A program made the translations under genes and the position numbers. Shown one piece after another: positions 51,158-60,831 of a DNA stretch of 64,000 bases. The notes beneath the pieces were generated by a model. It saw only the letters and a list, made by a program, of their open reading frames with translations. It had not been told where the DNA came from and made no database searches. Origin of the DNA: DTU013 sp964512095 (GTDB lineage: Bacteria > Bacillota > Clostridia > Acetivibrionales > DTU013). The DNA lies in contig CAZEIH010000002.1 in assembly GCA_964512095.1 (NCBI GenBank), positions 124,001-188,000 on the forward strand. Reading direction: 5' to 3'. The first letter of the stretch is position 1. Each line of letters opens with the position of its first letter.

Positions 51158-52351
51158 TTAGATATCCTCAGCTGCACTTTTCAGCAACTCTGCCATATCC
51201 GTCTTCTCCCATGGCAAATCAACATCAGTGCGGCCAAAGTGTCCGTATGCTGCAATCTGTCTGTATATAGGCCTTCTTAGGTTCAGTTTATTTATTATTG
51301 CTGCAGGTCTCAAATCAAAGAATTTCTGCACAAGCTGTGACAGTTTATCTTCCGACATCTTACCTGTTCCAAATGTTTCTACCAAAACCGATACGGGTTT
51401 AGCCACACCAATAGCGTATGCCAGCTGTACCTCGGCCTTTTTTGCCAGCCCTGCTGCTACAAGATTTTTTGCTACATATCTAGCAGCATATGCAGCTGAA
51501 CGGTCCACCTTCGTGGGATCCTTCCCTGAGAAAGCGCCACCTCCATGTCTCGCATACCCGCCATAGGTGTCGACAATAATTTTTCTGCCCGTCAGGCCGG
51601 AATCACCATTAGGCCCTCCAACTACAAACCTGCCGGTAGGATTGACAAGAAATTTTGTCTTTGAGTCAAGCAGCTCAGCCGGTACCACTTTTTTAATTAC
51701 CAATTCAATGATATCCCGCTCTATAGTATCATGGGAAACCTCTTCTCCATGCTGTGTTGATATAACTACGGTATCAACTCTTACGGGCCTGTCCCCATCG
51801 TACTCCACTGTCACCTGTGACTTCCCATCCGGTCTCAGATAGTCCAAGATATGCTGCTTTCGCACATCAGACAGTTTTTTAGCAAGCTTATGGGCTAACG
51901 AAATAGGCATTGGCATCAGCTCAGGAGTTTCATCACAGGCAAAACCAAACATCATTCCCTGATCACCTGCTCCAGTAGCTTCGATGTACGAATCATCCAT
52001 CTCTCCACTCTTAGCTTCCAACGACTTATTGACTCCCATAGCGATATCTCCGGACTGCTCATCAATTGAAGTCAAAACGGCACAGGTCTCCCCATCAAAT
52101 CCATATTTCGCCCTATTATAGCCAATCTCAACTACTGTGTTTCTGACTACCTTTGGTATATCCACATAACACTCAGTTGAAATCTCCCCCATAACAAGAA
52201 CCATTCCAGTTGTAACCGCTGTTTCACAAGCAACCCTTGCATTAGGATCCTGGGCATAAATTGCATCGAGAACCGCATCAGATATCTGGTCACAAATTTT
52301 GTCGGGATGTCCCTCAGTTACCGATTCCGAAGTAAATAATCTTTTTGACAT
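51158..52351 (-). CDS. metK: S-adenosylmethionine synthetase MetK
   Basis: Makes SAM from methionine and ATP; 397 residues, standard. Visible: KRLFTSESVTEGHPDKICDQ, GAGDQGMMFGFAC, the P-loop-like GGAFSGKDPTKVDRSAAY and the C-terminal HFGRTDVDLPWE. The start used has AAGGAG before the ATG; the frame is open for 35 codons more, but that part is the riboswitch terminator. Controlled by the SAM-I riboswitch directly upstream. Confidence 0.97.
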   Translation of the reverse strand: MSKRLFTSESVTEGHPDKICDQISDAVLDAIYAQDPNARVACETAVTTGMVLVMGEISTECYVDIPKVVRNTVVEIGYNRAKYGFDGETCAVLTSIDEQSGDIAMGVNKSLEAKSGEMDDSYIEATGAGDQGMMFGFACDETPELMPMPISLAHKLAKKLSDVRKQHILDYLRPDGKSQVTVEYDGDRPVRVDTVVISTQHGEEVSHDTIERDIIELVIKKVVPAELLDSKTKFLVNPTGRFVVGGPNGDSGLTGRKIIVDTYGGYARHGGGAFSGKDPTKVDRSAAYAARYVAKNLVAAGLAKKAEVQLAYAIGVAKPVSVLVETFGTGKMSEDKLSQLVQKFFDLRPAAIINKLNLRRPIYRQIAAYGHFGRTDVDLPWEKTDMAELLKSAAEDI

Positions 52352-52404
52352 TCTCCATTCTCCTTTCAAAGTTAGATATATTAGCAAAACATCCAAATAA
52401 CAAA

Positions 52405-52435
52405 CAAAAAACCTCTTCCTGAAATATGAAGAGGT
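52405..52435 (-). terminator. Intrinsic terminator of the metK SAM riboswitch
   Basis: Minus strand ACCTCTTC/GAAGAGGT stem (8 bp) followed by a T-run with a single G. It is the expression platform: when SAM is bound the leader folds this hairpin. Confidence 0.88.
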
Positions 52436-52448
52436 CTGATTATCTGAG

Positions 52449-52555
52449 TTCCTCATCTTTCAGGACCTATATCCTGCAGGAATTAGCACCGTTGCCTGTC
52501 TGGCCGGTTGCCGGGGTATCATCGGGCCTTGTCCCTCCACCACTCTTGATAAGGG
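52449..52555 (-). ncRNA. SAM-I (S-box) riboswitch
   Basis: Read on the minus strand, the class hallmarks are in order: CTTATCAAGAG at the 5' side of P1, the following GTGGAGGGA core, GGCCCGATGATACCC, GCAACC, GGTGCTAATTCCTGC, and GAAAGATGAG at the 3' side of P1. It precedes metK, a typical S-box target, and is followed by a terminator hairpin. Confidence 0.96.
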
Positions 52556-52644
52556 TCTATTTAATTTTAAATTCTGCCTTTAGCCTCCAATTTACTCTCA
52601 GCTTAGCATCTCTTCACAGTGTATCAATAGCTACTAGATAAATA

Positions 52645-54459
52645 TCAAGCTCCGGCAAATATTTGCTCAAATTCATGGCCTTCGATTTTTTCTTTCTCCA
52701 GTAACGTTTCAGCCAACAAATGAAGGATATCTATATGTTCATTAAGTATCGCTTTTGACTTTTCATAAGCTGAATCGATAAGTAGCTTCACTTCCTTGTC
52801 GATTGTTGCTGCGACTTCCTCACTGTAGCTTCTAGTATGGCCGAAATCGCGACCTATGAACACCTCATCATTCTCATTGAAAACCATATTGCCTAGTCTA
52901 TCACTCATACCGTAGTCAATGATCATACTTCTTGCCACGCTGTTGGCATGCTTGAGGTCACCTGATGCTCCGGTGCTTATCTCGCCAAGTACTATGTCCT
53001 CCGCTGCCCTTCCACCCATGGAAATGATGATCTCTTCCAATAGCTGTGCCTTGGTATGATATGTCTTATCCTCGTCAGGCTTGTGAGCGGTATAGCCTCC
53101 TGCCCTTCCCGATGGGATAATGGAAACTCTATCAACCTTATCTGTAGATGAGGCAACCCTTACAGCTATGGCATGGCCGGCCTCGTGGTATGCAGTTAGT
53201 TTCTTTTCCTTCTCACTTATGACCTTACTTTTCTTTTCGGGCCCTATCATAACTTTGAAGGTGGCTTCCTTTATCTCTTCCATTTCAACACGTTTCTTGT
53301 CTTTTCTGGCGGCAAGCAACGCAGCTTCATTGAGCAGGCTTTCCAAATCGGCTCCTGTAAAGCCCGGAGTACTCTTTGCCAGCTCATCAAGCTTGACATC
53401 AGATCCCAAAGGCTTACCCTTTGCGTGAACCCTCAGAATATCTTCACGGCCTCTCATATCAGGTAGCCCTACATACACTCTCCTGTCGAACCTGCCGGGT
53501 CTTAGCAAAGCAGGATCCAATATGTCTGGTCTGTTTGTAGCAGCGAGTATAATAACTCCCTCATTGACTCCAAATCCGTCCATTTCAACAAGCAACTGAT
53601 TCAAGGTCTGCTCACGTTCATCATGTCCTCCACCAAGTCCTGCGCCTCTATGGCGCCCTACCGCATCAATCTCGTCAATAAATACAATACAAGGGGCACT
53701 TTTCTTTGCTTGTTCAAAGAGATCCCTGACTCTCGATGCACCAACACCAACAAACATTTCAACAAAATCAGAACCGCTTATAGTGAAGAATGGTACTCCT
53801 GCCTCACCTGAAACAGCTCTTGCCAAAAGGGTCTTGCCTGTTCCAGGTGGTCCAACAAGGAGTACGCCCTTTGGTATCCTGGCTCCAAGCTCTATAAATT
53901 TCTTTGGAGACTTAAGAAACTCAACTATCTCCTTTAATTCTTCCTTTTCTTCATCTGCTCCTGCAACATCCTCAAAAGTCACCTTGCGCTTGTCATCTGA
54001 ACTAATCTTAGCCCGACTTTTTCCAAAGGACATTACCCTGTTTCCTCCACCGCCCTGTGATTGTTGGAGAAAAAATACCCAAAATATCACAAATATCACT
54101 ATCAATGCGATAGTTGGCAGTATAGATAGCCACCAGGGTGCAGCTATAGGCCTATCCACCTTAAAATCCTTGATCTGGCCGTTGGTATATGCCTCAGTCA
54201 TCATCTGTGTAAATGAATCCACCGATGATATATAAACTACATATTCATCATTCTTTGTGTCTTTACTGGGCTCAATCAGTTTTACTGTAGCCTCATCAGC
54301 TTTCAAGGCGACACTCTGCACATTGCTATTTTGTATTTGCGAAATCAGTTGGGTATAGCTAAGCTCCGGCACTCTCGATGTACCGGAATAAATCATCAGA
54401 ATAAAAAGCACCAACACAAATATTACTATATAAAAACTTAAACCCTTAAAATGTTTCAA
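52645..54459 (-). CDS. ftsH: ATP-dependent zinc metalloprotease FtsH
   Basis: A membrane-bound AAA+ protease, 604 residues, for membrane-protein quality control. Two membrane helices (about 8-26 and 112-134), Walker A GPPGTGKTLLARAV, Walker B IVFIDEIDAVGRHRG, the SRH NRPDILDPALLRPGRFDRR (within one strand-helix) and the zinc site HEAGHAIA with the third ligand in the GDLKHAN region. A usual Gly stretch (QGGGGNRVMSFGKSRAK) links the second helix to the ATPase. End of the hpt-ftsH operon, 136 bases after hpt. Confidence 0.97.
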   Translation of the reverse strand: MKHFKGLSFYIVIFVLVLFILMIYSGTSRVPELSYTQLISQIQNSNVQSVALKADEATVKLIEPSKDTKNDEYVVYISSVDSFTQMMTEAYTNGQIKDFKVDRPIAAPWWLSILPTIALIVIFVIFWVFFLQQSQGGGGNRVMSFGKSRAKISSDDKRKVTFEDVAGADEEKEELKEIVEFLKSPKKFIELGARIPKGVLLVGPPGTGKTLLARAVSGEAGVPFFTISGSDFVEMFVGVGASRVRDLFEQAKKSAPCIVFIDEIDAVGRHRGAGLGGGHDEREQTLNQLLVEMDGFGVNEGVIILAATNRPDILDPALLRPGRFDRRVYVGLPDMRGREDILRVHAKGKPLGSDVKLDELAKSTPGFTGADLESLLNEAALLAARKDKKRVEMEEIKEATFKVMIGPEKKSKVISEKEKKLTAYHEAGHAIAVRVASSTDKVDRVSIIPSGRAGGYTAHKPDEDKTYHTKAQLLEEIIISMGGRAAEDIVLGEISTGASGDLKHANSVARSMIIDYGMSDRLGNMVFNENDEVFIGRDFGHTRSYSEEVAATIDKEVKLLIDSAYEKSKAILNEHIDILHLLAETLLEKEKIEGHEFEQIFAGA

Positions 54460-54595
54460 ATATCTCCCTCCCGGACTCTCTATAGACCTACCTAGTCTTC
54501 CAGATTATATTATATTAACATAAACCTTACTAAAACACAATAAACACGCTACTCACCAATATACTCTCTTACTCAGAGTTTTGTCTGCCCTTATG

Positions 54596-55135
54596 TTACT
54601 TTGTGTATACCTCTTTTTTTAAAGTACAGACATCCGGTAAATTACGATATTTCCCGGCAAAATCCAGTCCATATCCTACTATGAATTCATCCGGCACCTC
54701 AATGCCTTTATATTCCGCCTCTATACTTACCTTCCTCCTGGAAGGCTTGTCAAAGGCAGTACAAATCTTTACGCTTTTGGGACCCCTTGTGTTAAAGAGC
54801 TCCTTCAAATGCTTCAGCGTCAGACCTGTATCAACTAGGTCCTCAACTATAAGCACATGTTTATCTGTAAGGTCCAAATCCATATCCTTAATAATCCTTA
54901 CTACACCAGAGGACCTAGTTGATGCACCATAGCTTGATACTGCTATCATATCAATATCTACTGGTATGGTTATTTCCCTCATCAAATCTGCCATAAAAAC
55001 AAATCCGCCCTTAAGTACACCTACCAGAATTAGGTCCTGTCCCTGGTAATCCTCAGAAATACGTTTCCCCAGCTGCTTGACCATTTCACCAATCTCTTTT
55101 TGAGACACCAGTATTTTTTCAATATCAGCTCTCAT
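54596..55135 (-). CDS. hpt: Hypoxanthine phosphoribosyltransferase
   Basis: Purine salvage: makes IMP/GMP from hypoxanthine/guanine and PRPP. 179 residues, with the PRPP loop VLIVEDLVDTGLTLKHLKEL, the N-terminal VGVLKGGFVFMADLMREI and the C-terminal PDEFIVGYGLDFAGKYRNLP. GAGGGGG lies before the ATG. It overlaps tilS by 11 bases; tilS-hpt-ftsH is the conserved Firmicute order. Confidence 0.96.
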   Translation of the reverse strand: MRADIEKILVSQKEIGEMVKQLGKRISEDYQGQDLILVGVLKGGFVFMADLMREITIPVDIDMIAVSSYGASTRSSGVVRIIKDMDLDLTDKHVLIVEDLVDTGLTLKHLKELFNTRGPKSVKICTAFDKPSRRKVSIEAEYKGIEVPDEFIVGYGLDFAGKYRNLPDVCTLKKEVYTK

Positions 55136-56576
55136 TTCTGCCCCCCTCAATGTATTCCATCTTAAGCACACTTTTAGTATTTTCAGTTACTCTAAATTTA
55201 TCACTAATTTTATGCCCGATAATCCAAACGACTTCATTGCCTATAACAATCAGTGGAATCATCCCTCGTTTCTCCCTGGGCACCTTGGAATCGATATAAA
55301 ATTCCTTCAGCTTTTTTGTTCCGGGAGAACCTAAAGGCTTGAAAATATCACCATTTCTTCGATTTCTAATATATATTCCCTGTTTTACTTTATCATAATC
55401 AAAATATTGCACTTTAGGATTATATCCTAACATACTATATTTATCAATATTTTCAGGCATAATAATTGATGTTCTTATATTCGAATTCAATATCGGTATA
55501 AATGTCTCACCAGGTAATGCAATCTGCAAGGAAAAAGCCCCATCACTTGAACTGCTTTGTTCCAAAGATGATTTTAATAATAATTTTAAAACGCCATATG
55601 AGACAGTAGCCCGAATACCTCGTGGTAACTGCGCCATTGTCCCAGTACGTCCTTTATTGATCAGGTCAGTCAAAGCCCTGTAATGAACGCCCCCCACGCC
55701 CTTTGCACTGCCAGAGATATTCTTCAGGGCAATTCTAAGTATACGCATGCCTATTGCCGGGTCTAACTTTTGCATCTGTCGAATATCTAGACATACGAAG
55801 CCTGTACCCTTCTCCATTATTACTCTTTCATAGGCCTCACTAGTGCATTTCTCCATAAACCTCTCATCAACAGAAGCATTTTGAGACAGACGCCAAAGGC
55901 TTTCAACAATATTTGCGTCAAATTTTTCATTAATATAAGGAAATAGGGCCAAGCGAACCTTGTTTCTTGTGAAATCCTGCTCTAGGTTGGAGCTATCAGT
56001 CCTCGGATGTAGCCCCGCCCCCTGACAATAACACTCAATCTCATCTCTGCTGACCCCAAGTAGTGGTCTGATAATACAGTCTCTCTTATATTCCATTCCG
56101 GACAGTCCTGCAGTACCTGTCCCTCTTATGATATGCATAAAGACTGTTTCAGCCTGATCATTCCTATTATGTGCCACCGCAATCTTTGAAGCACCAACAG
56201 CTGATGCGTATTGTTTAAACTCTCTGTAACGAGCCTCTCTGCCCGCCTCCTCAATGGATAAACCTAATTTTGCAGCATACGCAGCTATATCTATGCGTAC
56301 TATCGAAATAGGTATCCCCAGTCTATTACACAAATCTACTGTATACTCTTCATCCGCATCGGCTTCCTTCCCCCGCAGCATATGGTTTATATGAACAGCG
56401 TAAAGCTTTAATTGAAGAGACTCAACCAAGGATTGTAGCACATGCAGCAGGCATACAGAATCATGCCCTCCGGATACACCTATAACCACACCATCCCCGG
56501 GCTCTATGAGATGATTTTCTTGTATAGTCGTCAATATTTTTCTTGTGAAATTTGATACAAAACTACTAATACTCAT
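55125..56576 (-). CDS. tilS: tRNA(Ile)-lysidine synthetase TilS
   Basis: Modifies C34 of the minor tRNA-Ile with lysine so that it reads AUA. 483 residues. PP-loop VIGVSGGHDSVCLLHVL (SGGxDS) near the N-terminus, HNRNDQAETVFMHIIRGTGTAGL after it, and the C-terminal TilS domain (FKPLGSPGTKKLKEFYIDSK, VPREKRGMIPLI). The 11-base overlaps on both sides show a tight operon with dnaB and hpt. Confidence 0.95.
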   Translation of the reverse strand: MSISSFVSNFTRKILTTIQENHLIEPGDGVVIGVSGGHDSVCLLHVLQSLVESLQLKLYAVHINHMLRGKEADADEEYTVDLCNRLGIPISIVRIDIAAYAAKLGLSIEEAGREARYREFKQYASAVGASKIAVAHNRNDQAETVFMHIIRGTGTAGLSGMEYKRDCIIRPLLGVSRDEIECYCQGAGLHPRTDSSNLEQDFTRNKVRLALFPYINEKFDANIVESLWRLSQNASVDERFMEKCTSEAYERVIMEKGTGFVCLDIRQMQKLDPAIGMRILRIALKNISGSAKGVGGVHYRALTDLINKGRTGTMAQLPRGIRATVSYGVLKLLLKSSLEQSSSSDGAFSLQIALPGETFIPILNSNIRTSIIMPENIDKYSMLGYNPKVQYFDYDKVKQGIYIRNRRNGDIFKPLGSPGTKKLKEFYIDSKVPREKRGMIPLIVIGNEVVWIIGHKISDKFRVTENTKSVLKMEYIEGGRNES

Positions 56577-57903
56577 CCTTTTTCAAATTGGCGAATTTTG
56601 TATACTCACCAAACCATCTAAGCTCGACAGTTCCCGTCGATCCATTTCTATGTTTAGCTATAATAACTTCGGCTACATTTTTCTTTTCAGTGTCAGGATT
56701 GTAGTAGTCATCTCTATAAAGGAACATAACAATATCAGCATCCTGCTCTATGGCTCCTGATTCTCTCAAATCACTTAGCATTGGCCTATGGTCTGTTCTG
56801 GATTCTGGTCCCCTGCTGAGCTGTGACATTGTGATAACAGGTACATTCAATTCCTTAGCCAATATTTTCAAAGACCTGGAAATGTCAGCAACTTCCTGCT
56901 GTCTGCTCTCGATCTTTCCCCTTCCCTGCATCAGCTGCAGATAATCTATCACAACAAGGCCAAGATTCTTCTCCAGCTTCAGCCTTCTACATTTCGCCCT
57001 AATATCCATTACAGATATTCCCGGCGTGTCATCTATATATACAGGAGCCTCCGACAATGGTGCCAGAGCCTTTGCTATCTTGTTCCAATCCTCGTCCTCC
57101 AGCTTACCGGTCCTCATCTTCTGACTATCCACCATCACTTCACTACATAGCATCCTATTAACCAACTGGTCCTTTGACATTTCCAGATTGAAAATGGCCA
57201 CCGGCACATGCTTCTGAACAGCTGCATACTGCGCTATATTCAGAGCCATAGCCGTCTTTCCCATACCAGGTCTGGCTGCTATAAGTATCAGATCCGAATT
57301 CTGAAGTCCAGAGGTCTTGAAATCCAAATCAGTAAAGCCAGTGGGTATTCCTGTAATGTTTCCGTTGTTGTTGTAAAGCTCCTCCAACCTATTAAATGTA
57401 TCAAGGAGCACATCCTTTATATGAGTAAAGCCCTGGGTGCTTCTTTTCTGCAGTATATCAAAAATGCTCTTTTCTGCCTTGTCCAGCACATATACGGCAT
57501 CTTCGGTGGCATCGTAGCTGGTTGCGCTGATTTCCGAGGCTGCCTTTATCAGCTTTCGCAAAAGTGATTTTTCTTCCACTATTTTCGCATAATGACGGGC
57601 ATTTGCTGTCGTAGGAACAGCCGCAGTAATGCTTGCCAAATAATCAAGGCCTCCGACAGCATCAAGAGTTCCCCGCTGTTGTAGCTGTTCAGAGACGGTA
57701 ATGATATCTACAGGACCGGCCTTCTCGGTAATATCAATTATGGATTCACATATTTCCCTATGGTCATCTCTGTAAAAGTCAGAACTTCTAATCAGCTCGG
57801 TAACAGTAGGTATCACATCTGTATCAAGCAGCATACAACCAAGCACTGCCTGTTCAGCTTCTATATTGTGAGGAGGTATCCTCCCGATGGCATTGATATC
57901 CAC
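56566..57903 (-). CDS. dnaB: Replicative DNA helicase DnaB
   Basis: Hexameric replicative helicase (DnaC in B. subtilis), 445 residues. N-terminal domain starting PPHNIEAEQAVLGCMLLD; RecA-type core with Walker A LIAARPGMGKTAMALNIA, LVVIDYLQLMQGRGKIESRQ and the arginine-finger region KHRNGSTGTVELRW. It lies 18 bases after rplI, in the conserved gdpP-rplI-dnaB order. Confidence 0.97.
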   Translation of the reverse strand: MDINAIGRIPPHNIEAEQAVLGCMLLDTDVIPTVTELIRSSDFYRDDHREICESIIDITEKAGPVDIITVSEQLQQRGTLDAVGGLDYLASITAAVPTTANARHYAKIVEEKSLLRKLIKAASEISATSYDATEDAVYVLDKAEKSIFDILQKRSTQGFTHIKDVLLDTFNRLEELYNNNGNITGIPTGFTDLDFKTSGLQNSDLILIAARPGMGKTAMALNIAQYAAVQKHVPVAIFNLEMSKDQLVNRMLCSEVMVDSQKMRTGKLEDEDWNKIAKALAPLSEAPVYIDDTPGISVMDIRAKCRRLKLEKNLGLVVIDYLQLMQGRGKIESRQQEVADISRSLKILAKELNVPVITMSQLSRGPESRTDHRPMLSDLRESGAIEQDADIVMFLYRDDYYNPDTEKKNVAEVIIAKHRNGSTGTVELRWFGEYTKFANLKKDEY

Positions 57904-57921
57904 TATTCAGATTCCTCCGCG

Positions 57922-58368
57922 TTATTCGCTAACAATACTAACCCTAAGCTTACCAATAACCTCCGGGTAAAGCTTCACATCCAGTTCAAAGCTTCCGGTT
58001 GATTTTATTGATTCCGGTAACACGATCTTCTTTTTGTCTATATCCACCTTGAAATCCTTTTTAAGCTTGTCCGAAATATCCTTACTTGTTATAGAGCCAA
58101 AAAGCTTACCATTTTCGCCGGACTTGGTCTTAATAACAATCTCCATGTCCTTCAGCCTTTGAGCAAGCTCCTGTGCATGAGCCAGTTCACGATCCTTTTT
58201 GGTCTTCTCTGCTTCCTTTTTTGTTTTCATTATATTGATATTAGTGGCATTGGCTTCGGCGGCAAGTCCCTTTGGAAATAGAAAATTTCTGGCATAGCCA
58301 TCACTTACATTCACCAGGTCTTCAACTTTCCCAAGTCCTTTAACATCTTGTTTTAATATAACTTTCAT
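57922..58368 (-). CDS. rplI: 50S ribosomal protein L9 (bL9)
   Basis: 148 residues. N-terminal MKVILKQDVKGLGKVEDLVN and DGYARNFLFPKGLAAEA are the L9 signature; the long connecting helix (KTKKEAEKTKKDRELAHAQE) and the C-terminal domain (GSITSKDISDKLKK) follow. It is flanked by gdpP (15 bases upstream) and dnaB. Confidence 0.98.
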   Translation of the reverse strand: MKVILKQDVKGLGKVEDLVNVSDGYARNFLFPKGLAAEANATNINIMKTKKEAEKTKKDRELAHAQELAQRLKDMEIVIKTKSGENGKLFGSITSKDISDKLKKDFKVDIDKKKIVLPESIKSTGSFELDVKLYPEVIGKLRVSIVSE

Positions 58369-58383
58369 GTTAACCTCCGATTA

Positions 58384-60438
58384 TTATGTATTCGGCTTTG
58401 CAATTTCCTTCGCATATTCCATTATAGCATATTTTAGTTTGTCTTTTGCATCATTTATATCAGTACCCTCCAACTGGGCTCCGGCAACAGTCAGGTGGCC
58501 TCCTCCGCCAAGCTTCTCGAGTATAACTTGTACATTTATATCCCCCAGAGATCTGCCACTAATCCATATCTCCTCGCCTACACTGCACAAAACGAAGGCT
58601 GCATTTATGCCTAATAAATTTAGTAGTTCATCTGATGCTTTTGCAGCTATCAATTGGGGATTCTTGACAGATGGGGCGCATGAGGACAAGGCTATCTCTT
58701 CATTCATCACCTCTGCTTCCTTGACAACGTTAGAAATGTTAACATATGTTTCTATATCGTTCTGGAACAGCTGTTTTACCGCTACGGTATCCACACCCTG
58801 CCTTTTTAGGTAGGATGCCGCTTCAAAGGTTCTGACACCAGTCTTGAAGGTAAAGTTCTTCGTATCCACTACTATTCCGGCAAAAAGTGCTTCTGCCTCC
58901 AACTGTGTAAGCGTCAGCTTTTCATCAATGTATTGGATTACCTCTGTGACAAGCTCGCAGGTAGAAGAAGCGTAGGTCTCTTGATATGTAAGCACTGTAT
59001 CTTGGATATAGTCCGCGCCTCTCCTATGATGATCAATTACAACTATCTGACTTCCATTTCCAATAAGCTCAGGCACCTCTGTAAAGCTTTTCCGGTGAGT
59101 ATCCACTATGATTATCAATGTTTTTTTCCTGATAAGCTCCAGAGCATCACTCTTATTTATAAAGACATCACCATGCACTTCACTCTTGCGTATTCTTGTA
59201 ACAAGTGTATCAATAGTAGGATTGGGCTTGTTGAGCACAATATAGGCATCCCTGTCTCTGCTTTTAACCACCCTGTAAAGTCCCAGTGAAGCTCCCATCG
59301 AATCTATATCGCCATTCTCATGACCCATTATGAATACATTGTCCGCCTGATCAATAAGCTCACGTAATGCGTATGCTATAACCCTGGCCTTGACCTTCGT
59401 CCTCTTCTCCAGCTCCCTTGTCCGTCCTCCAAAAAAACTAAAGTTTTCTCCATTTTTCAGCACTACCTGGTCACCACCCCTGCCCAATGCCAGATCTATC
59501 GATGCCCCAGCAAACCGGATGTTTTCCGACAGACTCTTACCGCCGAGGCCAAACCCAATACTGAGTGTTACGGGCAGCTTGTTCCCAATATTAATTTCCT
59601 TTATCGTATCAATTATTTCAAACTTTTTATCTTCCAGCTCTTTTAAATATTTATGTTCAAAAATGAACATATACCTATCTCTTTCATATTTCTTAATAAT
59701 ACCGTTTGTAAATGAAACCCAATTAACTATCTTCTTATCGATTTCTGCATGCATTTGAGGCCTAATGGTATCATCCATGCTTTGCATGAGATCGTCATAA
59801 TTGTCTATTACAAAAACTCCTGTTATCGTCCTTTCATCGAAATACGTCCTTTTGAGCTCCTCAAGCTCTGTTATATCCAGAAAATAAAGTATCAGCATGT
59901 AATCTTCGGCTGAATCTCGAACCGGATCACGTCTAGCAATATTACAGCGTACATTGTAACGATACCCGTTTATGTCTACCTGTCTTACTATTCCTCCCTG
60001 ATTTTTCACTAGATTTTCAGGCAACAGCTCATCGTTTTTAAGATCATTTATTATGGATTTTACAGTCTCCTCGAATATATCACTATTTCCCGAAATATTC
60101 TCAACTGTGGAATTGTACCAAATAATAGCACCGTCCAGCTCAGTTATGACCAACGGTATGGGGAAGTTCATCAGAGTATCCTTTGTGGCAGTATCTATAT
60201 TGAAGTTCAGATTCTCTATAAACTTAGAAATCTCAACCTTGCGTTTATAATTCGTCCTTATATTGTAATAGGTAAGGTAGGCAAACAAAACAAAGCAGGG
60301 TATTGCCATTCTCCAGTCCAACACTGCAATAACGATTGTCAGCAGTAGAATAATCCAAATATGTATACTTGCTCGGGGAATTAGCAGTCCAAGATTTTTT
60401 TTACTATCCATATATCCAAAAGGGTCAAGCCCCTTCAC
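58384..60438 (-). CDS. gdpP: Cyclic-di-AMP phosphodiesterase GdpP (DHH-DHHA1)
   Basis: A membrane protein of 684 residues (B. subtilis GdpP is of similar size). Two N-terminal membrane helices (about 22-60), a PAS-like part, a degenerate GGDEF domain (RGGDQ in place of GGDEF) and the DHH/DHHA1 phosphodiesterase: FIMGHENGDIDSMGASLGLYR (Gly instead of the common Pro in HKNPD), VIDHHRRGAD and the DHHA1 GGGGHLTVAGAQL. It hydrolyses c-di-AMP, which controls potassium, osmotic and wall balance. The GTG start overlaps the stop of the MazG-like gene; an ATG ten codons later is possible. Confidence 0.94.
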   Translation of the reverse strand: MKGLDPFGYMDSKKNLGLLIPRASIHIWIILLLTIVIAVLDWRMAIPCFVLFAYLTYYNIRTNYKRKVEISKFIENLNFNIDTATKDTLMNFPIPLVITELDGAIIWYNSTVENISGNSDIFEETVKSIINDLKNDELLPENLVKNQGGIVRQVDINGYRYNVRCNIARRDPVRDSAEDYMLILYFLDITELEELKRTYFDERTITGVFVIDNYDDLMQSMDDTIRPQMHAEIDKKIVNWVSFTNGIIKKYERDRYMFIFEHKYLKELEDKKFEIIDTIKEINIGNKLPVTLSIGFGLGGKSLSENIRFAGASIDLALGRGGDQVVLKNGENFSFFGGRTRELEKRTKVKARVIAYALRELIDQADNVFIMGHENGDIDSMGASLGLYRVVKSRDRDAYIVLNKPNPTIDTLVTRIRKSEVHGDVFINKSDALELIRKKTLIIIVDTHRKSFTEVPELIGNGSQIVVIDHHRRGADYIQDTVLTYQETYASSTCELVTEVIQYIDEKLTLTQLEAEALFAGIVVDTKNFTFKTGVRTFEAASYLKRQGVDTVAVKQLFQNDIETYVNISNVVKEAEVMNEEIALSSCAPSVKNPQLIAAKASDELLNLLGINAAFVLCSVGEEIWISGRSLGDINVQVILEKLGGGGHLTVAGAQLEGTDINDAKDKLKYAIMEYAKEIAKPNT

Positions 60439-60773
60439 CTCTCCTTTCTTCTACTTCTGTCCAGATGTCTTGAAAGTTCGGACAGATCTCCATAATACTT
60501 CTCCACATCATGGTTCTCAACAAGCCCTAGCTTGACCTTGTTATGTACCTTCAGTTCAATAATGTTATAGCTAATGCCCAGACGTTTTCCCAGGAGGTAG
60601 CTGATAAGGATGATACTCGATATTATCTCTCCAACTGCCTCATGTAGCTCCTCCCTAGCACCTCTTGCCAATACCTTGAACAGATCAGCCACCTCTGTGA
60701 GAAGCTCACTCTTTAGCCACTCTATTATTTTAATGTTTCTGGTTATATCTATTTCTTTTTCAGCTACTGCCAT
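60435..60773 (-). CDS. MazG-like family protein
   Basis: A 112-residue, all-helical protein resembling the MazG-like nucleotide pyrophosphohydrolase fold found next to gdpP in Clostridia. There is an acidic metal-site pattern in EWLKSELLTEVADLF and EELHEAVGEIISSIILISYL. Length is short, so a dimeric enzyme is expected if active; catalytic competence is uncertain. GGAGTGGAG precedes the ATG. First gene of the operon, driven by an extended -10 promoter 32 bases upstream. Confidence 0.7.
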   Translation of the reverse strand: MAVAEKEIDITRNIKIIEWLKSELLTEVADLFKVLARGAREELHEAVGEIISSIILISYLLGKRLGISYNIIELKVHNKVKLGLVENHDVEKYYGDLSELSRHLDRSRRKER

Positions 60774-60804
60774 ATGCTCCACTCCCTAACCAGTTTGTGT
60801 AAAT

Positions 60805-60813
60805 ATTATACCA
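60805..60813 (-). promoter_or_regulatory. Extended -10 promoter of the gdpP-rplI-dnaB operon
   Basis: Minus strand TGGTATAAT, 32 bases before the MazG-like ATG and directly after pheA; -35 is poor. The -10 is a perfect TATAAT. Confidence 0.65.
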
Positions 60814-60831
60814 CAACCTGGTAATTTCCCG

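Noticed and set aside
51158..52456. Longer MetK with 35 additional N-terminal residues
   Set aside because: The additional codons are the riboswitch terminator and spacer; the ATG at 52351 has AAGGAG and begins the conserved MetK sequence.
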